From Paracoccus sp. M683 (GTDB lineage Bacteria; Pseudomonadota; Alphaproteobacteria; Rhodobacterales; Rhodobacteraceae), in assembly GCF_007096355.1 (NCBI RefSeq), contig NZ_VKDF01000010.1, positions 47,387 through 111,386 on the forward strand: a DNA stretch of 64,000 nt, written 5' to 3'. Below the pieces are notes generated by a model that made no database searches, was not told where the DNA came from, and saw only the letters and a list, made by a program, of their open reading frames with translations. The position numbers and the translations under genes were made by a program. Numbering within the stretch: position 1 is the stretch's first letter; every line of letters begins with the position of its first letter. This document shows, piece after piece, positions 53,489 through 62,920 of the stretch.

Positions 53489-54478
53489 ATGAAAACCCGC
53501 ATCTTTCTGACCACGACCGCCTTTTGCATTGCGGCGCTGCCCGCCCTTGCCGCAACCGAAATGCGGTGCAGCCATCAGCTGCCGCCTCAGCACGAGGTTG
53601 CAAAGGTGATCGACAGATGGGCGGCCGAGGTCGAGACCCTGTCAGGAGGGGAGTTGGACGTGGTGCTTTTTGGCGCGAATGCCCTGGCAAAGCCCGAAGA
53701 GAATATTCCCGCCGTCGCCAAGGGCAGCTTTGAATGCGCGTTCTCGGTCAATTTCCAATGGGGCAAGACCCTGCCGGCGATGAACGTGACCCTGCGGCCC
53801 TATGCCTTCGGTGATGTCGAGATGTGGCGTGCATGGCCCGAATCCGAACCCGCGGCCTTTCTGGACGGGCTGATGGCGCAAAAGGGGCTTCATAACGTCG
53901 CCTGGCTGTTTCAGAACCGGGTGAATGTCTTCACCTCCAGCGACAGCCCGCTGATCGCGCCTGCCGATTTCAGGGGCGTCAAGATCCGCGGCCTGAACCC
54001 GGCCTTTGACAGCGGATTGACCGCGCTTGGTGCTGCGACCAGCTCGATGCCCGGATCCGAGGTTTATCAGGCGCTGGCGACCGGTGTGATTGACGCCGGC
54101 CTGACCGATATCGCCGCTGCCTATGCCCGGAAATACTATGAGGTGCAGAAATACATGGTCACGACGCCGGTGATTTCGGTCTTTTTCAACGGCTATGTGA
54201 ATGGCAGGTTCTATGACGGCCTCAGCGATACCTCCAAGGCGGCGCTGGACCAGGCCGGCAAGTCTGCCGCGCAATGGGCCATCGACACCGCATTGGAAAA
54301 CGAGGCGCTGATGCCCGACATGCTGCGCGCCGAAGGGGTCGAGCTGCATGTCAGCACGGCCGAGGAAGACGAGGCACTGAAGGCGATCATGCAGCCTGCT
54401 TTCGACGCGGCCTTCATCGCCGAGGGCGGCGAGGACGTGCAGAAGCTGCTGCAACTTGTCGATGGAATGGGCCAGTGA
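53489..54478 (+). CDS. TRAP transporter substrate-binding protein (DctP family)
   Basis: 329 residues with a 21-residue signal peptide ending ALA-AT. DctP-type features are RGVKIRGLNPAF with the carboxylate-binding arginine and ARKYYEVQKYMVTTP. GGGAGGAG precedes the ATG. It is not close in sequence to the receptor at 6.8 kb, so a different acid is expected. Confidence 0.9.
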   Translation: MKTRIFLTTTAFCIAALPALAATEMRCSHQLPPQHEVAKVIDRWAAEVETLSGGELDVVLFGANALAKPEENIPAVAKGSFECAFSVNFQWGKTLPAMNVTLRPYAFGDVEMWRAWPESEPAAFLDGLMAQKGLHNVAWLFQNRVNVFTSSDSPLIAPADFRGVKIRGLNPAFDSGLTALGAATSSMPGSEVYQALATGVIDAGLTDIAAAYARKYYEVQKYMVTTPVISVFFNGYVNGRFYDGLSDTSKAALDQAGKSAAQWAIDTALENEALMPDMLRAEGVELHVSTAEEDEALKAIMQPAFDAAFIAEGGEDVQKLLQLVDGMGQ

Positions 54479-55014
54479 CGCAGGCCTATCCCTCGCATAA
54501 GGCCGGTGGTGCCATGGCCCGCGCCCTGACCGGAACCCTGCGTGCGGCCGAGGGGCTGACCCATGCGGTCGCGGCGCTTGCGGCGGTGCTGGTGGTCATC
54601 GGTTTCGTCGCGGTTCTGGTCGCGGTGTTCTATCGCTATGTGCTGGGCACGCCGCTGAATGGCGTGGATGAGCTGACCGGCTATCTGGTCGTCGGACAAC
54701 TGTGCTGTGGCTTGGGCTGCGCGCTGCTGATGCAGCGTCATATCGGCGTCGACATCCTGACGACTTCGGCCGGGCCCGGCAGCCGCCGCGCGCTGGCGAT
54801 CTGGTCGGATTTCAGCGTTCTGGTCTGTGCCGGCCTGTTCACATGGTCGGCCTGGCATACGGTGATCTTCAACCGCGATTTTGGCACCTATTCGACCGGC
54901 CCGCTGGAGATCCAGATCTGGATCGCGCAGGCGCCGATGGTTCTGGGCGGAGTGGTGCTGGGCATCGCCGCGATCATCCGCATCCTGCGCGGCCTGACGG
55001 GGGAACAGCCATGA
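54475..55014 (+). CDS. TRAP transporter small membrane subunit (DctQ family)
   Basis: 179 residues from the GTG at 54475, which overlaps the receptor stop (GTGA), or 166 from the ATG at 54514; both fit the family. Four hydrophobic spans, with FYRYVLGTPLNGVDELTGYL as the DctQ signature. Coupled to the large subunit by ATGA. Confidence 0.88.
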   Translation: MTQAYPSHKAGGAMARALTGTLRAAEGLTHAVAALAAVLVVIGFVAVLVAVFYRYVLGTPLNGVDELTGYLVVGQLCCGLGCALLMQRHIGVDILTTSAGPGSRRALAIWSDFSVLVCAGLFTWSAWHTVIFNRDFGTYSTGPLEIQIWIAQAPMVLGGVVLGIAAIIRILRGLTGEQP

Positions 55015-56297
55015 CCGGCATTATCATCATCGCGATCCTTCTGGTGCTGTTGCTGTCGGGCATCCCGATCTTTGTGGCGCTGATGCTGACCGGATCGGCC
55101 ATCCTGCTTTGGGCCGAGGGCTCGGTCGAAAGCATGGCTGACACGGTGTTCTCGCATCTCAATTCGCCGGTCCTGCTGACCATTCCGCTGTTCATCCTGA
55201 TGGCGCAGTTGATGATCCGGTCCGGCGCGGTCGATGATCTGTTCGAGATGGCCAATACGCTGGTGGGCCATGTAAAGGGCGGCATCGGTGTGGCAACGAT
55301 CCTCAGCTGCACGATCTTTGCGGCGATTTCGGGTTCGTCCGTGGCGACGGCGGTGTCGATCGGCCAGACGGCCATTCCGCAGATGAAGAAATTCGGCTTC
55401 CCCGAACGCAGCGCGCTTGGCCTGGTTGCCGCCGGGGGCACGCTGGGGATCCTGATCCCGCCTTCGGGGCCGATGATCCTTTATGCCGTGGTCGCCAATG
55501 CCTCGATCGGCGCGCTGTTTCTGGCGGGCATCATTCCGGGGCTGCTACTGGCACTGATCTTTGCCGTGTACTGCCTGATGAGCGCCCGGCGAGACGAGCG
55601 CATCGAAAGCGCGCCTTTCCCCGGTTGGGGCGCGGTGCTGCGGGCGATGAACAAGTCGATCTGGGCGCTGATGATGCCACCTGTCGTCATGGGCGGCATC
55701 TATTTCGGCATCTTCACCGCGACCGAGGCTGCCGCTGTCGGCTGTTTTTATGCGCTGCTGGTGGGGTTGCTGGTCTATCGCAATCTGGGCCTGCGGGTCA
55801 TCGCGGACTGCCTGAAGGACACGGTGCTGACCTCGCTGATGGTCTTTGCCATCATCGCTGGCGCGGCGGTGTTTGGGAACGCGATCACCATCATCCGCTT
55901 GCCCAATGCGATTTCGGAATGGATCGTGGCGCTGAACCTGACGCCGCTGATGTTCATGCTGATCGTCATGGCGATGATCTTCGTCATGGGAATGTTTCTG
56001 GAAAGCATCGCCATCATCCTGATCACAACGCCGATCCTGCTGCCCTCGATGCATGCGCTTGGGATCGACCCGATCTGGTATGGCGTCCTGCTTATGATCA
56101 ATCTGGAACTGGCGATGATCACGCCGCCGGTGGGCATGAACCTGTTTGTCATCAAGGGTATCACCCAAAGCCCGCTTTCGGTGGTGATCCGTGGCGCGGC
56201 GCCGTTCGTCTTGCTGATGATCGGCGGGATGTTGGCCATCATGGCCGTTCCGGGCCTTGCCACCTGGCTGCCGCAAATGGCCGGGTTCCGGTTCTGA
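55011..56297 (+). CDS. TRAP transporter large membrane subunit (DctM family)
   Basis: 428 residues, about 12 hydrophobic spans. Motifs GSSVATAVSIGQTAIPQM, GGTLGILIPPSGPMILYA and NLELAMITPPVGMNLFVI are standard for DctM. Start overlaps the dctQ stop. Confidence 0.92.
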   Translation: MTGIIIIAILLVLLLSGIPIFVALMLTGSAILLWAEGSVESMADTVFSHLNSPVLLTIPLFILMAQLMIRSGAVDDLFEMANTLVGHVKGGIGVATILSCTIFAAISGSSVATAVSIGQTAIPQMKKFGFPERSALGLVAAGGTLGILIPPSGPMILYAVVANASIGALFLAGIIPGLLLALIFAVYCLMSARRDERIESAPFPGWGAVLRAMNKSIWALMMPPVVMGGIYFGIFTATEAAAVGCFYALLVGLLVYRNLGLRVIADCLKDTVLTSLMVFAIIAGAAVFGNAITIIRLPNAISEWIVALNLTPLMFMLIVMAMIFVMGMFLESIAIILITTPILLPSMHALGIDPIWYGVLLMINLELAMITPPVGMNLFVIKGITQSPLSVVIRGAAPFVLLMIGGMLAIMAVPGLATWLPQMAGFRF

Positions 56298-56381
56298 TCG
56301 GCGCCCGCCGCGCCGGGGCTTTACCACGGGGTCATTATCCTGATGCTGGGGATCACGAACCGCAACGGGCAGGAGCCGCAG

Positions 56382-58007
56382 ATGCCGCGCATGACCACGG
56401 GCGAGATCATCGCCAGATCGCTGACCGTCAATGGTGTGGATACCGTTTTCGGGATACCAGGCGCGCATATGTATGACTTCAACGATGCGCTGGCCCGTGA
56501 AAGCGGCATCCGCTTCATCCATACGCGCCACGAACAGGGCGCGGGTTATATGGCCTATGGCTATGCCAAATCGACGGGGCGGGTGGGGGCCTATACGGTC
56601 GTGCCGGGGCCGGGGCTGCTGAACTCGGGCGCGGCGCTGTGCACGGCTTATGGTGGCAATGCGCCGGTCATTTGCGTGACCGGGGACATCATGTCCCACC
56701 TGATCGGGCAGGGCAGGGGGCAATTGCATGAACTGCCCGACCATCTGGCGACGCTGCGGGGGCTGACGAAATGGGCCGACCGGATCGACCATCCGACCGA
56801 GGCGGCCGCCAAGATGGACGAAGCCTTTCGCCAGATGCTGTCGGGACGCCAGCGCCCGGTGGGGATCGAGGCGCCCTGGGACGTGTTCGGCATGTCGGCC
56901 GAGGTGGCGCCGCCTGAACCGGCCCGGCCCCTGCCAGCGCCCGAACCCGATCCCGATCAGGTCGCGGCGGCGGTGGACATGATCCGGGCGGCCAGAAATC
57001 CGCTGATCATGGTCGGGTCCGGCGCGATCGGGGCCGAGGGTCAGCTGGCGGCGCTGGCCCGCCAGCTTCAGGCACCGGTAAGCGCGCACCGCTCGGGCAA
57101 GGGGGTTCTGCCCGATGACGATCCGCTGGCCCTGCTGCCACCGGCGGCTTGGCGATACTGGCAGGATTGCGACCTGCTGATCGGCATCGGGTCCCGGCTG
57201 GAACTGCAATATTTCCGCTGGCGCTGGATGCCGCCGGGGCTGAAGGTGCTGCGCCTTGACATCGACCCGACCGAGATGGTGCGGCTGAAACCCGATCTGG
57301 GTCTGGTGACGGATGCGACCCTTGGCCTGACGGCACTGTTGCAGCATCTGGCCAACGACCCGCCGCGACCTTCGCGCGAAACGCAGCTGGCGGCGCTGCG
57401 GGCGGCGGCCGATGCCGACCTGCGTGGCGTTCAGCCGGCCGAAAGCTATCTGCGCGTCATCCGCGACCTGCTGCCCCGCGACGGGTTTTTCGTGGAAGAG
57501 GTCAGCCAGGTGGGCTTTACCGCGCGCATGTGCTTTCCCGTCTACGGACCCCGGCAATATGTGACCTGCGCCTATCAGGACAATCTGGGCTTTGGTTTCA
57601 ACACCGCGCTTGGCGTGAAGATCGGCAATCCCGACAAGAAGGTGATCTCGGTTTCAGGGGATGGCGGCTTCATGTTCGGTGTGCAGGAACTGGCCACGGC
57701 CAAGCAGTTCAACATCGCGGTGATCGCCATCGTCTTTAACAACTCGGCCTATGGCAATGTCCGGCGGGACCAGCAGATGCAATATGACAGCCGGCTGCTG
57801 GGGGCTGATCTGGAAAACCCCGATTTCGTCGCCCTGGCGCGGGCCTTTGGCCTGCGCGCCAGCCGCGCCGAGGGGCCGCAGCAGCTGCGTGCCGTGCTGG
57901 CCGAGGCGTTGCAGGCCGACGAGCCGGTGGTGATCGAGGTGCCGGTGCCGCGCGGCGCTGACAGCTCTCCCTGGCCCTTTATCCACCCTGCGCCAATGGC
58001 CGGCTGA
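56382..58007 (+). CDS. thiamine-diphosphate-dependent enzyme of the acetolactate synthase/decarboxylase type
   Basis: 541 residues in the usual three-domain order. The catalytic glutamate is Glu51 (HTRHEQGAGYMAYGYA); the ThDP-Mg motif is SGDGGFMFGVQELATAKQF followed by NNSAYGN. It resembles acetolactate synthase and sulfoacetaldehyde acetyltransferase-type proteins, without a regulatory subunit nearby. In this operon it may process a 2-oxo acid released by the lyase. The ATG at 56382 has GGCAGGAG upstream; the longer in-frame start at 56343 lacks a clear site. Confidence 0.82.
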   Translation: MPRMTTGEIIARSLTVNGVDTVFGIPGAHMYDFNDALARESGIRFIHTRHEQGAGYMAYGYAKSTGRVGAYTVVPGPGLLNSGAALCTAYGGNAPVICVTGDIMSHLIGQGRGQLHELPDHLATLRGLTKWADRIDHPTEAAAKMDEAFRQMLSGRQRPVGIEAPWDVFGMSAEVAPPEPARPLPAPEPDPDQVAAAVDMIRAARNPLIMVGSGAIGAEGQLAALARQLQAPVSAHRSGKGVLPDDDPLALLPPAAWRYWQDCDLLIGIGSRLELQYFRWRWMPPGLKVLRLDIDPTEMVRLKPDLGLVTDATLGLTALLQHLANDPPRPSRETQLAALRAAADADLRGVQPAESYLRVIRDLLPRDGFFVEEVSQVGFTARMCFPVYGPRQYVTCAYQDNLGFGFNTALGVKIGNPDKKVISVSGDGGFMFGVQELATAKQFNIAVIAIVFNNSAYGNVRRDQQMQYDSRLLGADLENPDFVALARAFGLRASRAEGPQQLRAVLAEALQADEPVVIEVPVPRGADSSPWPFIHPAPMAG

Positions 58008-58026
58008 TGTCCCGGCATCGCCGCGC

Positions 58027-58425
58027 CTATTCGTAATAGACCAGCCGGCCGATCGTGTTCCCCGGCCCGTCGGGGCCGTTGCAGTTCATCTCGTACAGGT
58101 TGTCGTTCTGGATCAGCTCGGCCCCGTCGATAAAGATGTCGACCTTGTTCGATTGCGGCCGGCACCAGCCCAGGTTCACGCCGGATTTGACGCCGCCCAT
58201 CTTGCCCGGCTCGTTTCCGGTGACCTTGTTGGTGCGGGCGTTCATGTTGAAGGCCTTCAGCCCGGTCAGCTGGATGCTGCTGACGGTCCGTTCCGACCAG
58301 TCCAGCCGCGAGATGATCATATAGGGGATCGGCACGGCCGAACCGCCCACCTGGGTCTTGCAGACATCGGGGGCCAGGCAGACGATGGTGGCATTCTTGC
58401 CGGAATGACGTGCGGCGGATTGCAT
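58027..58425 (-). CDS. PAAR-like protein (DUF4150), T6SS spike tip
   Basis: 132 residues with the DUF4150 features VCLAPDVCKTQVGGSAVPIP and a repeated cysteine/histidine-poor beta-rich body. DUF4150 proteins cap VgrG as PAAR does and help carry effectors. It lies 4 bases downstream of the DUF2169 adaptor gene and ends the leftward VgrG operon. Confidence 0.82.
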   Translation of the reverse strand: MQSAARHSGKNATIVCLAPDVCKTQVGGSAVPIPYMIISRLDWSERTVSSIQLTGLKAFNMNARTNKVTGNEPGKMGGVKSGVNLGWCRPQSNKVDIFIDGAELIQNDNLYEMNCNGPDGPGNTIGRLVYYE

Positions 58426-58429
58426 CTTT

Positions 58430-59434
58430 TCAACCTCTTACGATCTCGGCGGGGAAAAAGGCGTCGCGGTCGGCCACCAGCGCCCGCCACAGCATCGTGA
58501 CGGTGGCGTGGCCCTGGTCGATCGTCGCGACGTCGATATCCACCGTGTCCAGCACCATGGGGATCGCGTCGCCGGTCGGGTGCGATTGCAAGGCAAGACC
58601 GACCTTGGGCAAGGCCAGCGTCAGCGTTTCATGCAGATGCGAGACGCCGCGCAGCAGCAGGGTCTCGTCTCCTTGCAGATGCGGCGCGATCTGCAAGCGC
58701 AGCGGAGCGGCGTTCCAGAAGCCAAGATCATAGTCCAACGGCATGCGCGGATGGCGGTTGCGTTCCCAGGCCGCGTCAAAGGTGCCCGCACTGGCCCGGC
58801 GCGGCAGCCAGCCCTTTGCCAGTGGCATCGTGCCATGCACGGCCATGGGCGTGAAGGGTTGGGCGGCCGCGAACTCTGCCAGCAGCCCGATCTGCGGCGC
58901 GGGCCAGCCATCCAGATCCCGCGCGGCAACCTCGGTCATGAAGCCCTGCCCGGCGGGGTTCTGATCAAAGAACACCACCTGATCGCCCTGCCTGGTGGAA
59001 CCGCCATAGGCCAGCGCATAGGTCAGCGGCACCTCGGTCGCCAGTTCGGGCTGGCCAAGCTGCCAGCGCGAACCGGTTTTGTGCCAGCGCGACGGCCCGC
59101 GCACATGAAAGCCATAGGACAGCCGGTCAGGAATGCTGATCGAAACCGGCCAGTCACGCCGGGCCGCATTGTCAAAGCTGCGGGCGCTGCCCCGGATCGT
59201 CAGGTCTGTTCTTGGCTTGAACGGCGCGATGTCCTGTTCGCGCGACAATGCGCTGGTGGCGGGGTCGCCCTCGAACAGATCGGCCATGTCCAGGGCGGGG
59301 GGCCGCGTTACCCGTGCGCCATCGGTCGACAGCACGAAGGCGGCCTTTGCCACCACGACGCCGACCTCGCTGTCGTCGGTGTGCCAATGCGGAAAGCTGA
59401 TATGAGACAGCGGAAGCGTGGATGTCGTTTTCAT
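58430..59434 (-). CDS. DUF2169 T6SS adaptor protein
   Basis: 334 residues. DUF2169 features are PHWHTDDSEVGVVVAKAAF near the start, YALAYGGSTRQGDQVVFFDQ in the middle, and the LPRR/MPLDYD region. DUF2169 proteins accompany VgrG, effectors and PAAR-like tips and are thought to help load them. Here it sits between the effector and the DUF4150 tip gene. Confidence 0.85.
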   Translation of the reverse strand: MKTTSTLPLSHISFPHWHTDDSEVGVVVAKAAFVLSTDGARVTRPPALDMADLFEGDPATSALSREQDIAPFKPRTDLTIRGSARSFDNAARRDWPVSISIPDRLSYGFHVRGPSRWHKTGSRWQLGQPELATEVPLTYALAYGGSTRQGDQVVFFDQNPAGQGFMTEVAARDLDGWPAPQIGLLAEFAAAQPFTPMAVHGTMPLAKGWLPRRASAGTFDAAWERNRHPRMPLDYDLGFWNAAPLRLQIAPHLQGDETLLLRGVSHLHETLTLALPKVGLALQSHPTGDAIPMVLDTVDIDVATIDQGHATVTMLWRALVADRDAFFPAEIVRG

Positions 59435-59479
59435 CGGCCTGTTGCAATATGAGGGCGCGCCGTCACCGGCGCCGCCCCA

Positions 59480-61906
59480 CTAAAGTTCCTCTTTGGGCGG
59501 TCGCAGGAAGGTCGAGCCGCCAATATCCATCGGGTGATAAGAGCCGGAAAGACCGCCCAATTGACTAATGCGATCAACCTCGACCTTGAAGGCGTCATAG
59601 GTCTTGCGCGCGCCAGCATACATCCGCATCAGATCGGAAAGCGGACTTATCTGGTCAATCAGCGACGCGTCGCGGGTGTCTTCGTCCAGTGCGTTCATCA
59701 GATAGCTGGCGGCCTCGGATGCGAATGTCTGAAAATCGGGGGCATTGGTCGCAAGGCCGGCAATCGCCTGAATATGCGGGAAGGTCATCCGCCCCGTTTG
59801 GTCATATTTCAGCAGGTCCAGTTCCGCAGCCTCGTCTTCGGTCGGCGCCGTTCCGGTGCCTTCGGTCTGGCCGGTCGCCACCTGATGCCGCGCGGGATCC
59901 TTGTAACGGGTCTGCGCGGCCAGCGGAAAGACAAGCGGTAGCAACTGACCATCGGGCACATCCTTGCCTTCGGCCAGTTCATAGGCGGGCACGGGCGTTC
60001 GAAAATCGAACTGCGATTCAGCCTCGCCGCCAACCGGGAAGGGACCGGGGCTGATGCCCTGCCGCAGATCGGCCACGCCAATCGCATTCGGGATCGTCAC
60101 GCCCTGCCAGCGGAAGATGTCCCAGACCAGAGGGAAGCCGCCGGGGGTCTGGGCGGTTGTCAGCAACTCGCCCGAGACCTGCTTTGAGAAGATGGGAACC
60201 GACAGGCCGTCTTCGCGGGTGCTGTCCGCCTCTTGCTGGGCGGTGTTCTCGTGCAGACCGGCGGCATTGAAGATCTGGCAACCCAGCCTGATTTCGGGAT
60301 AGCGCTTTCGGCAATACAGCGCCGCCGCCTGCGCCAGCCCACCGCCAAGCGAATGGCCGGTGATGTTCAGCCTGTTGCCACGGGCCTGGGCCTCGGGGAT
60401 GGCGTCGTCAACCGCCTGTATGGCGGCTTTGTATTGTGCGCCAACCTTGCCCATGGCTTGCATGACATTCGCCGCCCAATCGCCATTTTCACTGTAATGC
60501 AGCGACAGATAGGCGTTGTAACGGGTCCAGATTTCGCCGCCCATCATGTCTTCGGCAAGGCGCATCAGCCGGGTGGTCGGTGGTCGCCGCGTCAGCCCGG
60601 ACGCGTGCAGCACCGTCCGGGTTTCGGGGATGTCCAGTGCTTCAAGCTGCTCGGCCAGGCGCTCGGGCAACAACTCGTTGTGGTCGGTCGCGTCATTGGC
60701 GGTGTCGGGCAGCACGTCCAGTTCGGTGTGGTTCCACAGGCTTCGGATCAGCCGTGTCGGGGCCGCATTGATGTCGCGAATCGTATCGCCCACCTCGCCG
60801 ATGCTTTCGCGAATCTTGGCCCAACCCGTCAGATCCTCGGTGCTTTCAGTGGCCGCCACGGCCTCTTCCCAGCCCGCGCCGAGGTGAAAGGGCCAGAAGA
60901 TCGTGCCGCGCGACAGGATGCGGCCGTCGTCAAGCGTGCCCGCACCGTCACGCCGGCGCAGCAGCACTTCGGATCGCAGGCGCAGCGCCAGCGCAAGGCC
61001 GCGAAACTCTTCGTCCTGCAATTCACTGCCGCGATAGGCCAGAACCGGGGGGCAGGTCGGATTCCCCTGGGGGTCGGTCGCCAGCTTGGGCGAGACAAGC
61101 AGGCAATAGAACCCGGAATCCTGCCGGACGGTTTCGACGTCGCGGATGGTGGTGCCGTCGAAACCACCCGATGCCTCGCCGGTCTGTTGGGCGTATTCCT
61201 GTTTGTTCGTGGGCGTGGCGCCCGTCGCGGCAAGGCCGCGATCCCACTTGATGTCCCAGTGCTGATCCAGTGCGATATAGTCGGGGCGCAGGACCGGGGC
61301 GACGTTTTCAGGCGGGTTGTGATAGACGCGGATGGCGAACAGCCCGGCCTTGCGCAGGCAGGGTGTCATGTCCTGATCGCCCAGAATGATGGTGGGGTTG
61401 GTGCTGGTGCGGTTCAGGCAGCTGCAATCCTCGGCCAGGCGCAGCAGGCGTTCGGCATTGGCGCGGTGCCCGTCGCGCTGCATCCTGTTGACCTTGTCGC
61501 GCACGGTGCCGGGCGCGCCGCCATTATTCTCATCCGTCGCGGAATAGCGCCCGACGCCGCCCGCATTGATGGCCGAGTAGATCTCAAGCAACCCATGACC
61601 GGGGCGCACGCCGGTCTTTCGCAGGTATTTGGCCACCGCGCCATTCGGCCCCAGCTGGCTGTCGATGGGGTTGTTCCAGTCGACGCCAAATTCCTTTGCC
61701 TGCGGCTCGCCGAACTGGATCAGCCCGCGGTGCTGACCCCATTGCGTCGTGGGACCACGCTTGCGCGGATCGAATGATCCCGCCGTTTCATAGGAAATCG
61801 CCGTGGCCAGATCCAGCGGCGGGACCCCAAGGGCATCAGCCGTTTCGATGATGCCAACAGCGATGCGGACCCGCGGCCGTTCGCGGCATTCTGCGCAGAC
61901 GCTCAT
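59480..61906 (-). CDS. predicted T6SS effector: lysozyme-like domain fused to class 3 lipase
   Basis: 808 residues. Residues about 12-160 look like a lysozyme/SLT-type muramidase: Glu40 in ISYETAGSFDP is the probable catalytic acid, followed by RGLIQFGEPQAKEFG and EIYSAINAGGVGRYS. Residues about 260-560 form an alpha/beta hydrolase of the lipase class 3 type: LAYRGSE at about 289-294 is the oxyanion-side strand, and Ser519 lies in ITGHSLGGGLAQAA. No signal peptide is seen, as expected for VgrG-borne cargo. It lies between an ankyrin-type putative immunity gene (4-base overlap) and the DUF2169 adaptor. The lipase Asp and His are not securely assigned. I infer a toxin that attacks peptidoglycan and membrane lipid. 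Confidence 0.78.
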   Translation of the reverse strand: MSVCAECRERPRVRIAVGIIETADALGVPPLDLATAISYETAGSFDPRKRGPTTQWGQHRGLIQFGEPQAKEFGVDWNNPIDSQLGPNGAVAKYLRKTGVRPGHGLLEIYSAINAGGVGRYSATDENNGGAPGTVRDKVNRMQRDGHRANAERLLRLAEDCSCLNRTSTNPTIILGDQDMTPCLRKAGLFAIRVYHNPPENVAPVLRPDYIALDQHWDIKWDRGLAATGATPTNKQEYAQQTGEASGGFDGTTIRDVETVRQDSGFYCLLVSPKLATDPQGNPTCPPVLAYRGSELQDEEFRGLALALRLRSEVLLRRRDGAGTLDDGRILSRGTIFWPFHLGAGWEEAVAATESTEDLTGWAKIRESIGEVGDTIRDINAAPTRLIRSLWNHTELDVLPDTANDATDHNELLPERLAEQLEALDIPETRTVLHASGLTRRPPTTRLMRLAEDMMGGEIWTRYNAYLSLHYSENGDWAANVMQAMGKVGAQYKAAIQAVDDAIPEAQARGNRLNITGHSLGGGLAQAAALYCRKRYPEIRLGCQIFNAAGLHENTAQQEADSTREDGLSVPIFSKQVSGELLTTAQTPGGFPLVWDIFRWQGVTIPNAIGVADLRQGISPGPFPVGGEAESQFDFRTPVPAYELAEGKDVPDGQLLPLVFPLAAQTRYKDPARHQVATGQTEGTGTAPTEDEAAELDLLKYDQTGRMTFPHIQAIAGLATNAPDFQTFASEAASYLMNALDEDTRDASLIDQISPLSDLMRMYAGARKTYDAFKVEVDRISQLGGLSGSYHPMDIGGSTFLRPPKEEL

Positions 61907-62919
61907 TCGGCGGGCCGGGGACGCGGGGTGCGATCGGCATGGGTCCAGATCAGCGTGCCGTCAGTGATCGTCGGGCCGGTGAACTCTGGTCCCGAATGCA
62001 GCTGATCGGGCCGCAGATGCCAGCCGCCATAGGCATCCGGCGTCGGCGTTTCCAGCAGCGCCTGCAAGCGGGGCGGCGGCGCCCATCCGCTTGTTTCGAT
62101 GATCGCGGCCAGAATGGTCTTGCGCCGCCACGAGGCATGCAGATCGGCCCTGCGGGTCGACCCCTGCTTGTCCAGCAGACTGCGTTCAAAGATATCATAG
62201 ACGATCTGCACCTTGTCGACGGGCTGGCCAGCGAAATGCCCGGCATCGGCGATGCGGAACAACATCTCGCCCGCGACAATCCCCGAGGCGGAAAAGGCGA
62301 TGGAATCATAGAAGCTGCGGGCCTTCGTGCCCTGCGGGGTCGGTGCCTGCAACCACGGATCGGCGCCGTGTTCCAACAGCATCAGCACGCCTTCCAGATT
62401 GTCGTTCTGGTGGTTCAGCGGCAGATTGCCGCTTTGATCGCGCATGAACTGCGCATTGGGGTCACCGCCGTTTTCCAGATACAGCCGCAGGAAGGGGATG
62501 CCGGGCGAATAATCGACAAAGGGCACGGCCTCTCTGCCCTGGCTCATGTCCAGCGCGTTGAACACCATGATGTTGTCGGCATAGTTCACATCGGCGCCGG
62601 CAGCGACTAGTGCCTCGGCCGCCGGAAAGTTCCGGTAAAGCAGGGTATCGTTCAGCAGATAACGCCTTTGGTTATCCGTGCCGATATAGGGCGCGTCGAT
62701 GGCGGCTGTGTCCAGTGCGGCCAGATCGGCCGGGGCCGGGGGCTGACCGGCGCGGATGGCGGCCGCAACCTGTTGCAGCGCGCTGGGGGCGTCGGGATAG
62801 GCGACCTGGATTTCGGGGGTGATCGGCGTCATCGAACTGTCCTGAGAAACGGCGGCAAAGGCAATAAACGCAGCAATCGCGGCCGCCGCAGCGGTGCCAA
62901 GATATGCGATACGGGCCAT
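61903..62919 (-). CDS. membrane-anchored ankyrin-repeat protein, probable immunity protein
   Basis: 338 residues. Residues about 5-24 are one hydrophobic segment (signal peptide or anchor), so most of the protein is probably periplasmic. Ankyrin-like repeats follow at about 85-200, with ALVAAGADVNYADN and VLMLLEHGADPW. It overlaps the effector start by 4 bases and is transcribed just before it. Periplasmic ankyrin or Sel1 proteins commonly protect against lipase and cell-wall effectors, which fits. A chaperone role is the alternative. Confidence 0.72.
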   Translation of the reverse strand: MARIAYLGTAAAAAIAAFIAFAAVSQDSSMTPITPEIQVAYPDAPSALQQVAAAIRAGQPPAPADLAALDTAAIDAPYIGTDNQRRYLLNDTLLYRNFPAAEALVAAGADVNYADNIMVFNALDMSQGREAVPFVDYSPGIPFLRLYLENGGDPNAQFMRDQSGNLPLNHQNDNLEGVLMLLEHGADPWLQAPTPQGTKARSFYDSIAFSASGIVAGEMLFRIADAGHFAGQPVDKVQIVYDIFERSLLDKQGSTRRADLHASWRRKTILAAIIETSGWAPPPRLQALLETPTPDAYGGWHLRPDQLHSGPEFTGPTITDGTLIWTHADRTPRPRPAE

Positions 62920-62920
62920 G

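Noticed and set aside
55545..57557. 670-residue minus-strand open frame
   Set aside because: Crosses two well-supported plus-strand genes (dctM and the ThDP enzyme); rich in Arg, His and Gln as expected for an antisense frame.
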